A DNA stretch of 64,000 bases from Pseudoduganella violaceinigra DSM 15887 (lineage in GTDB: Bacteria; Pseudomonadota; Gammaproteobacteria; Burkholderiales; Burkholderiaceae_D): assembly GCF_000425385.1 (NCBI RefSeq), contig NZ_AUDI01000001.1, forward strand, positions 606,331 to 670,330, read 5' to 3'. This document shows positions 38,469 to 47,873 of the stretch, piece after piece. Numbering within the stretch: the first letter of the stretch is position 1; every line of letters begins with the position of its first letter. Made by a program: the position numbers and the translations under genes. The notes beneath the pieces were generated by a model. That model saw only the letters and a program-made list of their open reading frames with translations, had not been told where the DNA came from and did no database searches.

Positions 38469-38587
38469 TTTTCTATCTCTTTAGGTAGTTGGGGCTGCAC
38501 ATGCAGCCCCATTCAATGCTTAAACCGGCACTTCAGTGTCCGACCCGCAGGGTCAGACACTTGACCAGCGGCGGCCGCGTATCGGTT
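38469..38587. repeat. Palindromic spacer with two hairpins (aldehyde dehydrogenase / deoA gap)
   Basis: The 119-bp gap contains AGTGTCCGACCC and GGGTCAGACACT arms (38535-38561, one mismatch), bordered by AAACCGG and CGGTTTTA, the latter merging with the dehydrogenase stop. It also contains a perfect 20-bp palindrome at 38491-38510 (arms GGGGCTGCAC / ATGCAGCCCC when centred) about 20 bases before the deoA start. Both would fold in the operon mRNA and could modulate deoA expression. Confidence 0.75.
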
Positions 38588-40975
38588 TTAGACGCCGTAA
38601 GGTATCCAGATATTTTTCACTTGCGACGCATGCGCCAGCACCACGCGCCCGCCCGCCTGCGCGGTCGAGAACCAGTCGCGGCCCTTGGCGCCACCGGTCC
38701 AGGTGCGCTTCAGCGAACCGGCCGACAGCTTCTCCACTTCCGCGCAGCCGGTGGCCGAACCGTCGTGGCGCCATACGGCATCCACGTCGGCGTGCGAAGC
38801 CAGGGTGCGCGCCAGTTCGTCGGCCGAACCGGTCACGATATTCACCACGCCGCCCGGCAGGTCCGAGGTGTCGAACACCTGGTACAGGTCCGTCGCCGAC
38901 AGCGGGAACGCTTCGGAAGGAACGGCCACCACGCGGTTGCCCACGGCGATGGCTGGCGCCACCAGCGAGACGAAGCCCAGCAGCGGGTTCTCGTTCGGGC
39001 ACACGATGCCGATCACGCCGACCGCTTCGTTCAGCGCCACGGTGATGCCGTGCATCGGCGGCTGGTGCGCCAGGCCGTCGTACTTGTCGGCCCATGCCGC
39101 CCAGTAGAACAGGCGTTCGATGGAAGCTTGCACTTCCTTCTCGGCGTTCTTGGTGCCGGTCTGCGCGGCGATGCGCTCGGCGAATTCGGCGCCGCGGGCG
39201 GCCAGGTTTTCGGCGATGTAGTACAGCACTTGCGCGCGGTTGTGCGCGGTGGCCTTGGTCCAGCCGGTCGCCTTGTGCGCTGCTTCCACCGCGTTGCGGA
39301 TGTCCTTGCGGCTGCCTTCGCCCACTTCGCCCAGGAACTTGCCGTCGGCGCCGTGGATGGCGCGCGAGTAGGCGCCGTCAGGACGCGCCTGCTTGCCGCC
39401 GATGTACATCTTGGCAGTGCGGTCGACGGCGAAAGGATCGGTCGACGGGGTATGTTCGGTATCGGGCTTGGCAGGCTTTTTGAACGTTGGCGCGGCCGGA
39501 CGTGCATCTTCCGACACCGGCACCAGGTATTCGAACATGCCTTCGCGGCCGCCTTCACGGCCGTAGCCGGATTCCTTGTAGCCGCCGAAGCCGCAGGCTG
39601 CGTCGAACTGGTTGGCGGTGTTGATCCATACGACGCCGGCCTTGATGGCGGGCGCCACGTCCAGCGCCAGCGAAATGTTCTCGGTCCATACGCAGGAAGC
39701 CAGACCGTACACAGTGTTGTTGGCCAGCTGCACGGCTTCGGCCGGGGTGCGGAAGCTCATCGCCACCAGCACCGGGCCAAAGATTTCAGCCTGCGCCACG
39801 GCGGCCGAGGTCGATGCGCCGGTGATCAGGGTCGGCGGGAACCACGAGCCGTGTTCCGGGATGACGCAGCCGGCGGGCTGGTACACCTCGCAGCCTTCGG
39901 CGCGGGCGGAGTCCACCAGGCCGGCGATGCGCTGGCGCTGGATCGGATCGACCAGGGCGCCGATGTCCATCGACTTGTCCAGCGGGGAGCCCAGGCGCAG
40001 GTTGTCCATGCGCGCTTTCAGTTTCTTCAGGAAGCGCTCCTGCACCGATTCCTGCACCAGCAGGCGCGAACCGGCGCAGCATACCTGGCCCTGGTTGAAC
40101 CAGATCGAGTCGACCAGGCCTTCCACGGCGGCGTCCAGATCGGCGTCTTCGAAAACGATGAAGGGCGACTTGCCGCCCAGTTCCAGCGACAGCTTCTTGC
40201 CGGTGCCGGCGGTGGCTTCGCGGATGATGCGGCCCACTTCGGTGGAGCCTGTGAAGGCCAGCTTGTCGATGCCCTGGTGGCCGACGATGGCTTCGCCGGT
40301 GCGCCCGTCGCCGGTCACGATGTTCACCACGCCAGCAGGCACGCCGGCCTGCAGGCAGATCTCGGCGAACAGCATCGCGGTCAGCGGCGTGAATTCAGCC
40401 GGCTTGAAGACGATGGTGTTGCCGGCGGCCAGCGCAGGCGCGATCTTCCATGCCAGCATCAGCAGCGGGAAGTTCCAAGGCACGATCTGGCCGACCACGC
40501 CCACGGCGCGGTGGCCGGGGAATTCCTCATCCAGCAGCTGGGCCCAGCCGGCGTGGTAGTAGAAGTGGCGCGCCACCAGCGGCAGGTCGGCGTCGCGGGT
40601 TTCGCGGATGGTCTTGCCGTTGTCCAGGGTTTCCAGCACGGCGAACAGGCGCGCGTGCTTTTGCATCAGGCGCGCGATGGCGTACATGATCTTGGCGCGG
40701 CCATGACCGCCCAGCGCCTGCCAGGCCGGCAGCGCCTTGCGGGCGGCGGTTACTGCGCGCGCCACGTCGACCGGGGTGGCCTGGGTCAGTTCCGCCAGTT
40801 GCGAACCGTCGGCCGGGTTGTAGCAGGCGAAGGTCTCGCCCGGGTCGGTCCACTGGTTGTCGATAAACAGGCCGAACTTGCGGGAGCGCTGCTCCAGCCA
40901 CGCTTGCGCTTCTTTCTGGCTTTCTGGTGCAGGGCCGTAGTCCATGGTGTTGAGGATCTCGTTAATTGTTGGCAT
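38588..40975 (-). CDS. Two-domain aldehyde dehydrogenase linked to deoxyribose catabolism
   Basis: The 795-residue protein has a complete N-terminal aldehyde dehydrogenase (about 1-480), with PWNFPLLMLAWKIAPALAAG, the Glu motif LELGGKSPFIVFEDAD and the active Cys in FNQGQVCCAGSRLLVQ. A second, shorter aldehyde-dehydrogenase-like domain (about 510-795; AVGVIGIVCPNENPLLGFVS) lacks an equivalent active-site Cys. It lies 12 bases after deoC, whose product is acetaldehyde, so oxidation of acetaldehyde to acetate is the likely role. The inactive half may be structural. Confidence 0.9.
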   Translation of the reverse strand: MPTINEILNTMDYGPAPESQKEAQAWLEQRSRKFGLFIDNQWTDPGETFACYNPADGSQLAELTQATPVDVARAVTAARKALPAWQALGGHGRAKIMYAIARLMQKHARLFAVLETLDNGKTIRETRDADLPLVARHFYYHAGWAQLLDEEFPGHRAVGVVGQIVPWNFPLLMLAWKIAPALAAGNTIVFKPAEFTPLTAMLFAEICLQAGVPAGVVNIVTGDGRTGEAIVGHQGIDKLAFTGSTEVGRIIREATAGTGKKLSLELGGKSPFIVFEDADLDAAVEGLVDSIWFNQGQVCCAGSRLLVQESVQERFLKKLKARMDNLRLGSPLDKSMDIGALVDPIQRQRIAGLVDSARAEGCEVYQPAGCVIPEHGSWFPPTLITGASTSAAVAQAEIFGPVLVAMSFRTPAEAVQLANNTVYGLASCVWTENISLALDVAPAIKAGVVWINTANQFDAACGFGGYKESGYGREGGREGMFEYLVPVSEDARPAAPTFKKPAKPDTEHTPSTDPFAVDRTAKMYIGGKQARPDGAYSRAIHGADGKFLGEVGEGSRKDIRNAVEAAHKATGWTKATAHNRAQVLYYIAENLAARGAEFAERIAAQTGTKNAEKEVQASIERLFYWAAWADKYDGLAHQPPMHGITVALNEAVGVIGIVCPNENPLLGFVSLVAPAIAVGNRVVAVPSEAFPLSATDLYQVFDTSDLPGGVVNIVTGSADELARTLASHADVDAVWRHDGSATGCAEVEKLSAGSLKRTWTGGAKGRDWFSTAQAGGRVVLAHASQVKNIWIPYGV

Positions 40976-40987
40976 GGCGGTGTCTTC

Positions 40988-41950
40988 TTATGGTTGCGCG
41001 TGGCGATGGGCGGCGGAGTAGGCGCCGGTCACATGGTGCTCCAGCTGGCGCTCGATGTCGGTCAGCAGGGACGAAGCACCGATACGGAACAGATGCGGCT
41101 CCAGCCACTCGTTGCCCAGTTCTTCCTTCATCACGGTCATGTATTGCAGCGCGGCCTTGGCGGTACCCACGCCGCCGGCCGGCTTGTAGCCCACCTTGAA
41201 GCCGGTACGCTCGTAGTATTCGCGGATCGCGCGCACCATCACCAGCGACACCGGGATGGTGGCGTTGACGCCTTCCTTGCCGGTCGAGGTCTTGATGAAA
41301 TCGGCGCCCGCCATCATGCAGACCCACGACGCCTTGGCGACGTTTTCCAGCGTCACCAGGTCGCCGGTGGCCAGGATGGCCTTCACGTGCGCTTCGCCGC
41401 AAGCCTTGCGGTAAGCCAGCATTTCATCGTACAGCGCCTGCCAGTTGCCGGTCAGGACGTGCTGGCGGGTGATGACGATGTCGATCTCTTTCGCGCCTGC
41501 GGCGACCGACAGCTCGATCTCGCGCACCTTGGTTTCCATGCTGGTCAGGCCAGCCGGGAAGCCGGTCGACACCGCAGCGATAGGCAGGCGGCCCTTCAGC
41601 ACCGCGTCGGCGTGCTGGATCATCTCGTGGTACACGCAGACGGCGCCGGTCATGATCTTGCGTTCCTGCAGGCCCAGCGCTTCCACCAGGTCCTGGCGCA
41701 GCGGGCGCATGGCTTTCATGCACAGGCGCTCGACGCGGCCCGGCGTGTCGTCGCCGGCCAGGGTGGTCAGGTCGATCAGTTCGATCGCCTTCACCAGCCA
41801 TGCGGCCTGGTACTCTTTCTTGACGGTGCGGCGGTTCGCCAGCGATGCGGCGCGGCGGTCCGCGGCGGCCTTGTTCACTTGGATGTGATTCAGCCAGCCC
41901 AGGTCGAGGCCAATGGCCTCGTTGCGCTTGAAGTCAGTGATAATGGTCAT
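40988..41950 (-). CDS. deoC: Deoxyribose-phosphate aldolase
   Basis: The 320-residue class I aldolase has the Schiff-base Lys in GADFIKTSTGKEGVNAT and a second Lys in FKVGYKPAGGV. It splits 2-deoxyribose-5-phosphate into glyceraldehyde-3-phosphate and acetaldehyde. At 320 residues it belongs to the longer DERA group rather than the ~250-residue E. coli type. I took the ATG at 41950, which overlaps the deoB stop by four bases (ATGA). Confidence 0.94.
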   Translation of the reverse strand: MTIITDFKRNEAIGLDLGWLNHIQVNKAAADRRAASLANRRTVKKEYQAAWLVKAIELIDLTTLAGDDTPGRVERLCMKAMRPLRQDLVEALGLQERKIMTGAVCVYHEMIQHADAVLKGRLPIAAVSTGFPAGLTSMETKVREIELSVAAGAKEIDIVITRQHVLTGNWQALYDEMLAYRKACGEAHVKAILATGDLVTLENVAKASWVCMMAGADFIKTSTGKEGVNATIPVSLVMVRAIREYYERTGFKVGYKPAGGVGTAKAALQYMTVMKEELGNEWLEPHLFRIGASSLLTDIERQLEHHVTGAYSAAHRHAQP

Positions 41951-43140
41951 AAGAGGTTGGTTCCGTTGGAAAGAGGTTTCACGCCGAGGTGATGTGCGAT
42001 GGTCTGGCCGATGTCGGAGAAGGTCTCGGAAATGCCGAGCGACTGCGGCTTGACGCCGGGGCCGAAGAACAGCACAGGAATATGTTCGCGGGTGTGGTCG
42101 GAACCTGGCGCGGTCGGATCGCAGCCGTGGTCGGCGGTGATCACGCACAGGTCGCCGTCCTTCAGCTTGGCGATGAATTCGGGCAGGCGCGCATCCATCT
42201 CGTGCAGCGCATTGGAATAGCCGGCGACGTCGCGGCGGTGGCCGAAGTGCATGTCGAAGTCGACGAAGTTGACGAAGGTCAGCGACTTGTCGCCCGCTTC
42301 CGCCTGCGCCTCCAGCAGCCGGTCGAACAGCGCCATATTGTCCGGGCCCTTGAGCACGCGGCTCACGCCTTGCGCGGCGTAGATATCGCTGATCTTGCCC
42401 AGCGCGATCACCTCGCCGCCCTCGTTCTTCACGTGGTCCAGCAGGGTTGGCGCGCTTGGCGGCACGGCGTAATCGTGGCGGTTGGCCGTGCGCTTGTAGT
42501 CGCCGTTGGCGCCCACGAACGGACGCGCGATGATGCGGCCGATGTTGTACGGCTTGACCAGCTCATACGCCTTCTCGCACATATCGAACAGGCGCTCCAG
42601 GCCGAAATGCTCTTCGTGGCATGCGATCTGCAGCACGGAGTCGGCCGAGGTGTACAGGATAGGCTTGCCGGACGCCACATGCTCGTCGCCCAGCTCGTTG
42701 ATGATGGTAGTGCCGGAGGCGTGGCAGTTGCCCAGGAAGCCCGGCACGCCGGTCAGTTCCTGCAGCTTGTCGGTCAATTCTTTCGGGAAGGACGGCACTT
42801 CTTTCGGGAAGTAGCCCCAGTCGAACAGCACCGGCACGCCGGCGATTTCCCAGTGGCCGGACTGGGTGTCCTTGCCGGTGGATTGTTCGCGCGCCGCACC
42901 ATAGGCGCCGGTGAAACCGTCGCGCATATTGAAACCGGCGGCCCATTCGCCCGACGCGGTATGCGCGGCGGCGGCCAGGCCGAGTTTTTCCATGGTGGGC
43001 AGGGACATCGGCTTGCCTTCGCTGGCCGCCCATTTGGCGATGTGGCCGAAGGTGTTGTAGGCCTGGTCGCCGTATTTGTGGGCGTCCGGCGTTGCGCCGA
43101 GGCCGAAGGAGTCTAACAGCAGGATAAATGCACGGGACAT
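41947..43140 (-). CDS. deoB: Phosphopentomutase
   Basis: The 397-residue member of the alkaline-phosphatase superfamily has LLDSFGLGATPDAHKYGD at the N-terminus and the metal site CVITADHGCDPTAPGSDHT near the C-terminus. It interconverts (deoxy)ribose-1-phosphate and 5-phosphate, linking the nucleoside phosphorylases to DeoC. I set the start at 43140, where the family N-terminus begins; upstream is palindromic repeat DNA. It overlaps deoC by four bases. Confidence 0.95.
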   Translation of the reverse strand: MSRAFILLLDSFGLGATPDAHKYGDQAYNTFGHIAKWAASEGKPMSLPTMEKLGLAAAAHTASGEWAAGFNMRDGFTGAYGAAREQSTGKDTQSGHWEIAGVPVLFDWGYFPKEVPSFPKELTDKLQELTGVPGFLGNCHASGTTIINELGDEHVASGKPILYTSADSVLQIACHEEHFGLERLFDMCEKAYELVKPYNIGRIIARPFVGANGDYKRTANRHDYAVPPSAPTLLDHVKNEGGEVIALGKISDIYAAQGVSRVLKGPDNMALFDRLLEAQAEAGDKSLTFVNFVDFDMHFGHRRDVAGYSNALHEMDARLPEFIAKLKDGDLCVITADHGCDPTAPGSDHTREHIPVLFFGPGVKPQSLGISETFSDIGQTIAHHLGVKPLSNGTNLL

Positions 43141-43324
43141 GGGTGCCTCTCTTTGAAACCCGAAAATCGGGGTCAGACCCAAGGGTCAGACCCCCGTCAA
43201 TTCGGCCGTCTGGGGTTGGGTTGTACGCCTTCGACTTTCGAAAACAGTCAAAAGCGCACAACCCAACCCGCGGCCGCAAAACCGTCAGGGGTCAGACCCT
43301 TGGGTCTGACCCCGCATTACCGGT
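43141..43324. repeat. 184-bp composite palindrome (punA / deoB gap)
   Basis: The gap is a nested inverted repeat. Outer arms of about 40 bp start with GGGGTCAGACCCAAGGGTC (43169 on) and are mirrored at 43273-43313. Within the right arm, GGGGTCAGACCC and GGGTCTGACCCC form a perfect hairpin (43288-43313). The centre holds perfect 12-bp arms GGGTTGGGTTGT (43213-43224) and ACAACCCAACCC (43258-43269). The right border TTACCGGTTTA merges with the punA stop. It is non-coding and probably folds as one long cruciform or RNA hairpin. Confidence 0.82.
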
Positions 43325-44164
43325 TTATGCTTTGGGCGCCTTCGCCACATTCTCCAGGAATGCCACGATCAGCTTGATCAGCGACTCGGCGCCGACCGCC
43401 GCGTACTTCAGCGTCTGCTCATGCGACAGCGGGAACGGCGACAGGCCTTCGGCCAGGTTGGTGATCACGGAAACGCCCACCACCTTCAGGCCGCAATGGC
43501 GCGCCGACACGACTTCCGGCACCACCGACATGCCGACCATGTCCGCGCCCAGGGTCTTGAACGCGCGGATTTCAGCCGGGGTTTCGAAGTTCGGGCCCGG
43601 GTAGGCGATGTACACGCCTTCATGCAGGGTGATCGACTTGTCGGCCGCGGTGGACTGCAGCAGCTTGCGCAGGTCGGCATCGTAGGCATTGGCCATCGAG
43701 AAGAAGCGCGGACCGAAGCGCTCGTCGTTCGGGCCCACCATCGGGGTGCCCGGCAGGAAGTTGATATGGTCGTTCAGCGCCACCAGGGAACCGGCATCCA
43801 CTTCGGTGCGCAGCGAGCCCGCCGCGTTGGTCACGAACAGCATTTCGCAGCCCAGCAGCTTGATGGTGCGCACGGCGGAAGTCATCACCGCCGGACCGTA
43901 GCCTTCGTAGAAGTGGCCGCGGCCCTTCATGCAGACCACCTGCACGCCTGCCAGCGTGCCCATGACCAGCTGGCCGGCGTGGCCATGCACGGTGGAGATC
44001 GGGAAGCCCGGCAGTTCGTCGAAGCTGATCGACACCGCATCGGTCATCTGTTCGGCCAGCACGCCCAGGCCGGAGCCCAGGATCATGGCCACGCGTGGCT
44101 GGAAATTGGCCGGCATGCGGGCACGGATGATGGCGGCGGCCTGGAATGGGGTATTGGAAGACAT
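43325..44164 (-). CDS. punA: Purine-nucleoside phosphorylase (trimeric PNP/XapA-like)
   Basis: The 279-residue protein belongs to the PNP/MTAP class, with ILGSGLGVLAEQ (phosphate loop), STVHGHAGQLVMG, RGHFYEGYGP, VTNAAGSLRTEVDAGSL and the purine-site region YPGPNFETPAEIRAFKTLGADMVGMSV. It phosphorolyses inosine, guanosine, xanthosine or their deoxy forms. It is the first gene of the salvage operon; its promoter overlaps the conserved 40-bp site at 44247-44286. The symbol follows the trimeric PNP class and does not settle the base preference. Confidence 0.93.
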   Translation of the reverse strand: MSSNTPFQAAAIIRARMPANFQPRVAMILGSGLGVLAEQMTDAVSISFDELPGFPISTVHGHAGQLVMGTLAGVQVVCMKGRGHFYEGYGPAVMTSAVRTIKLLGCEMLFVTNAAGSLRTEVDAGSLVALNDHINFLPGTPMVGPNDERFGPRFFSMANAYDADLRKLLQSTAADKSITLHEGVYIAYPGPNFETPAEIRAFKTLGADMVGMSVVPEVVSARHCGLKVVGVSVITNLAEGLSPFPLSHEQTLKYAAVGAESLIKLIVAFLENVAKAPKA

Positions 44165-44229
44165 GGGGTTCCTCGTTTTTGTAATCTTTAGGTGAGCTGG
44201 CCAGAGCAGGCCTGTGAACGTACCACGAC

Positions 44230-44259
44230 ACTATGCATCATCGTCTATATGTATGGCAA
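44230..44259 (-). promoter_or_regulatory. punA promoter
   Basis: Read on the minus strand, TTGCCA (44259-44254) is followed by an 18-bp spacer and CATAGT (44235-44230). The same two hexamers, with the same spacing and a shared GCATAGT end, precede the bmpA leader at 54582-54611. The expected leader to punA is about 60 bases. Confidence 0.6.
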
Positions 44260-44286
44260 ATACCATTTTTCTTTGTTATTTATATC
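44247..44286. promoter_or_regulatory. Conserved 40-bp bidirectional control site, copy A (punA / psuK)
   Basis: The 40 bases from ATATGTATGGCAAATAC to TTATTTATATC match the reverse complement of 54555-54594 at 36 of 40 positions. The block includes the dyad GTAT-N5-ATAC and an A/T-rich arm. On the psuK side, TTGTTA-17 bp-TAAATA resembles a promoter; the matching position of copy B reads TTCTTA-17-TAAATG. Placement at the centre of two divergent nucleoside gene pairs supports a shared operator/promoter. Confidence 0.75.
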
Positions 44287-44386
44287 GTGTCGCTATAAAT
44301 ATACGTCTATTATATGGGTGGCCTCCATTTGACAGGCAACGGACAAATGTTTAGCATCGCAAACAAATGTTTATAGCGAGCTTTTC

Positions 44387-45487
44387 GTGACCGATCTTTC
44401 CCGCAAGGACCAGCTTTACCAGCTGATCCGCGCCAACCCCTTTATCTCCCAGCAAGAGCTGGCGGAGCAGCTCGCCCTGTCGCGCTCTGCCGTGGCCGGC
44501 CATATCGCCAGCCTGATCCGCGAGCGCAAACTGCTGGGCCGCGCCTACGTGTTGCGCAATGAACGCACGGTGCTGTGCATCGGCGCCGCCTGCCTCGACC
44601 GCAAGCTGCGGCCCCATGCCCCGCTGCAGATGGCCACTTCCAACCCGGCTTGCGCTGAAGAAAGTTTTGGCGGCGTGGCGCGCAACATCGCCGCCAACCT
44701 GGCCCAGCTCGGCCTGCCCTGCTCCCTGCTGACCGCCCTGGGCGACGATTCCTCCGGCCGCGCCCTGCGCGCCCAGGCGGAAGCGTTCGGCATCGGCATG
44801 GAAGGCAGCCTGCAGGTGAACGGCATCGGCAGCGGCACCTATACCGCCGTGCTGGACGCTTCCGGCGAGATGGTGGTCGCGCTGGCCGACATGGCCATTT
44901 TCGACCAGATGACGCCCGGCTGGATCGCCAGCCGCCAGCCGCAGCGCAATGCCGCCGGCATGGTGGTGGCGGACCTGAACCTGCCCGTCGAATCGGTCGC
45001 CATGCTGCTGGCCGACGCCCGCGCCACCGGCGTGCCGCTGGTGGTGGTCGCCGTGTCGCAGCCGAAAATGGCGCGCCTGCCCAAAGACCTGCACGGCCTG
45101 TCGCTGCTGGTCCTGAACCGCGGCGAGCTGGAAACCCGCGCCGGCCGCCCCTTGCCGACCGAGGCCGACGTGCAGGCCGCCTGCCACGAACTGCAGGCCG
45201 ACGGCGTGTGCGACATCATCGTCACCTGCGGCGCCAGCGGCGTCTATCACACCTTAGGCAATGCCCTGCACTGGCTGCCGGCGCACGATGCCAGCGTGGT
45301 CGACGTGACCGGCGCCGGCGATGCCTTCTCCGCCGCCGTCTGCTGGTCCCTGCTGCAAGACCCCGAACAACTGACCCTGGCCTGCGAGCGCGGACTGAAA
45401 GCCGCCTCCATCACGCTGGCCAGCCCACATACCGTCTCGCCCGAGCTGAGCGCCGATTTGCTCGCCAGCGCGAATTTTGAGGAGTAA
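44387..45487 (+). CDS. psuK: Pseudouridine kinase (PfkB family) with N-terminal HTH
   Basis: The 366-residue protein has a winged-helix-like N-terminus (1-58; DLSRKDQLYQLIRANPFISQ, then AEQLALSRSAVAGHIASLIRE) and a PfkB kinase domain (about 60-366) with GGVARNIAANLAQLG and the catalytic DVTGAGDAFSAAVCW. Next to psuG it would phosphorylate pseudouridine to its 5'-phosphate. The extra HTH recalls the YeiI type of PfkB protein, so it may also regulate transcription. psuG starts three bases downstream. Confidence 0.88.
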   Translation: MTDLSRKDQLYQLIRANPFISQQELAEQLALSRSAVAGHIASLIRERKLLGRAYVLRNERTVLCIGAACLDRKLRPHAPLQMATSNPACAEESFGGVARNIAANLAQLGLPCSLLTALGDDSSGRALRAQAEAFGIGMEGSLQVNGIGSGTYTAVLDASGEMVVALADMAIFDQMTPGWIASRQPQRNAAGMVVADLNLPVESVAMLLADARATGVPLVVVAVSQPKMARLPKDLHGLSLLVLNRGELETRAGRPLPTEADVQAACHELQADGVCDIIVTCGASGVYHTLGNALHWLPAHDASVVDVTGAGDAFSAAVCWSLLQDPEQLTLACERGLKAASITLASPHTVSPELSADLLASANFEE

Positions 45488-45490
45488 TCC

Positions 45491-46401
<911 letters not shown>

Positions 46402-46417
<16 letters not shown>

Positions 46418-47310
46418 AACAGTTAAAGTACTTCCTCGCCGTCGCCGAAGAGAAGAGCTTCAGCCGCGCGGCCGAGCGCCTGCACATTTCTCAGCCGCCG
46501 CTCTCGCAGCAGATCATGAAGCTGGAAGCGGAGCTGGGCGTGAAGCTGTTCGCCCGCACCACCCGCACCTTCGAACTGACGGTGGCGGGCAAGGCCCTGA
46601 TGCAGGAGGCGTCGGACCTGCTGGCCAAGATGCGCATGACCATCGACACCGTGCGCCAGATCGACCGCGGCGAAGTGGGCCGCCTGCGCGTTGGCATCGT
46701 CGGCTCCGCCATGTGGGGTCCGATCCCGTCGATGCTGGAGGAATTCCAGAGCAAGTACCCGCGCGTGACCTGGACCATCCACGAATCCGGCCCGACCGTG
46801 CAGTACGACGCCTTGCGCGCCAAGCAGATCGACATCGGCTTCTGGCGCGAACCGAAGCTGGACGACGACGAACTGCGGCGCGATAACCTGAAGCAGGAAC
46901 TCTGTTTCCGCGAGAACGTCTGCGTGGCGGTGAACGAGCACCACCCGCTGGCGAAGATGGACGCGATTGAATTGATGGACATCGCCGACGAACCGATGCT
47001 GACGCTGGCCCTCGATAAATCGGCCTTCCCGCGCTACCTGATCCAGTGCTGCATTAACGCGGGCTTCCATCCGGAAGTGTTCCAGGAAGCGCACGAGCCG
47101 CAGACCCTGCTGGCCATGGTGGGCGCCGGCCTTGGCGTGACATTGATGCCCGAGACCACCGCCCGCATCGGCTGGCCCGGCGTGGTGTTCCTGCCGATCC
47201 GCACCAACCCGCCCTCGGCCAACCTGTACATCACCTACACCACGCTGGACGATGCACCGGTGGTGCGCGCCTTCCTGAATATCCTGCGCCCGCCCCAGCG
47301 CGAGGACTGA
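46402..47310 (+). CDS. LysR-family transcriptional regulator
   Basis: The 302-residue protein has the LysR helix-turn-helix ([35 protein letters not shown]) and a periplasmic-binding-protein-like effector domain (about 92-300; [22 protein letters not shown]). It starts inside the end of psuG, so it is co-transcribed with the pseudouridine genes rather than divergent as most LysR genes are. It is a candidate regulator for the conserved 40-bp site, but nothing in the sequence proves this. Confidence 0.9.
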
Positions 47311-47329
47311 GCCCGGGTTGCCGTCCCGC

Positions 47330-47806
47330 TTAGTCGGGGCGGCGGCCTGCCAGGTCGGCCACCAGCGACGGGCGTATTACCAGGAACAAGCCCATCAGGC
47401 TGCGCACCAGCATGCCCAGGAAGTCCGCCTTGCGGCCCGCATCCATATAGCTCAGCGCAGCCTCATTGCCGATCACCAGCACGAACAAGGAAGCCAGTTG
47501 CGGCAGTGCCCCCAGCATGCCCCACAGTCCAAGGATGACCGAACCCACGATGATCATTTCGCGTGCCTGCAGGTTGATGGTGTTGGCGTGGGCGGTGCGC
47601 GGCACCAGTTTGTGCGCCACCGTCATGGGGAAGAACCACAGGAATACGGCCAGACTGAAATAGGCGAAGGGGACCAGGAACAAGGCGGGCGACAGGTCGC
47701 CTTGCCGGGTGCTCGTGTAGACGAACAGGGCCATGCTCATGGTCGTCAATACCAGGAAGATGGCGAAAAGGCGAACGGCGGTACCGACAAACTGCTGCGG
47801 AGTCAT
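47330..47806 (-). CDS. Hypothetical integral membrane protein
   Basis: The 158-residue protein has about four hydrophobic segments (LFAIFLVLTTMSMALFVYT, ALFLVPFAYFSLAVFLWFF, IIVGSVILGLWGMLGALPQL, FLGMLVRSLMGLFLVIRPSL). No domain or motif is recognised. It is convergent with lysR (20-base gap) and separated by 67 bp from the S9 peptidase gene on the same strand. Confidence 0.65.
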   Translation of the reverse strand: MTPQQFVGTAVRLFAIFLVLTTMSMALFVYTSTRQGDLSPALFLVPFAYFSLAVFLWFFPMTVAHKLVPRTAHANTINLQAREMIIVGSVILGLWGMLGALPQLASLFVLVIGNEAALSYMDAGRKADFLGMLVRSLMGLFLVIRPSLVADLAGRRPD

Positions 47807-47873
47807 GGAAATCCTCGGGAAATTACAAAATCGCTAATCCTAAATTCTGCCATAGGACGCCGGCGCCGTGGCC

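Noticed and set aside
38489..41992. A 1167-codon open frame on the plus strand
   Set aside because: It runs antisense to the aldehyde dehydrogenase and deoC genes, which have clear family motifs. Its product is His/Arg/Gly/Gln-rich without recognisable motifs, as expected from antisense frames in GC-rich coding DNA.
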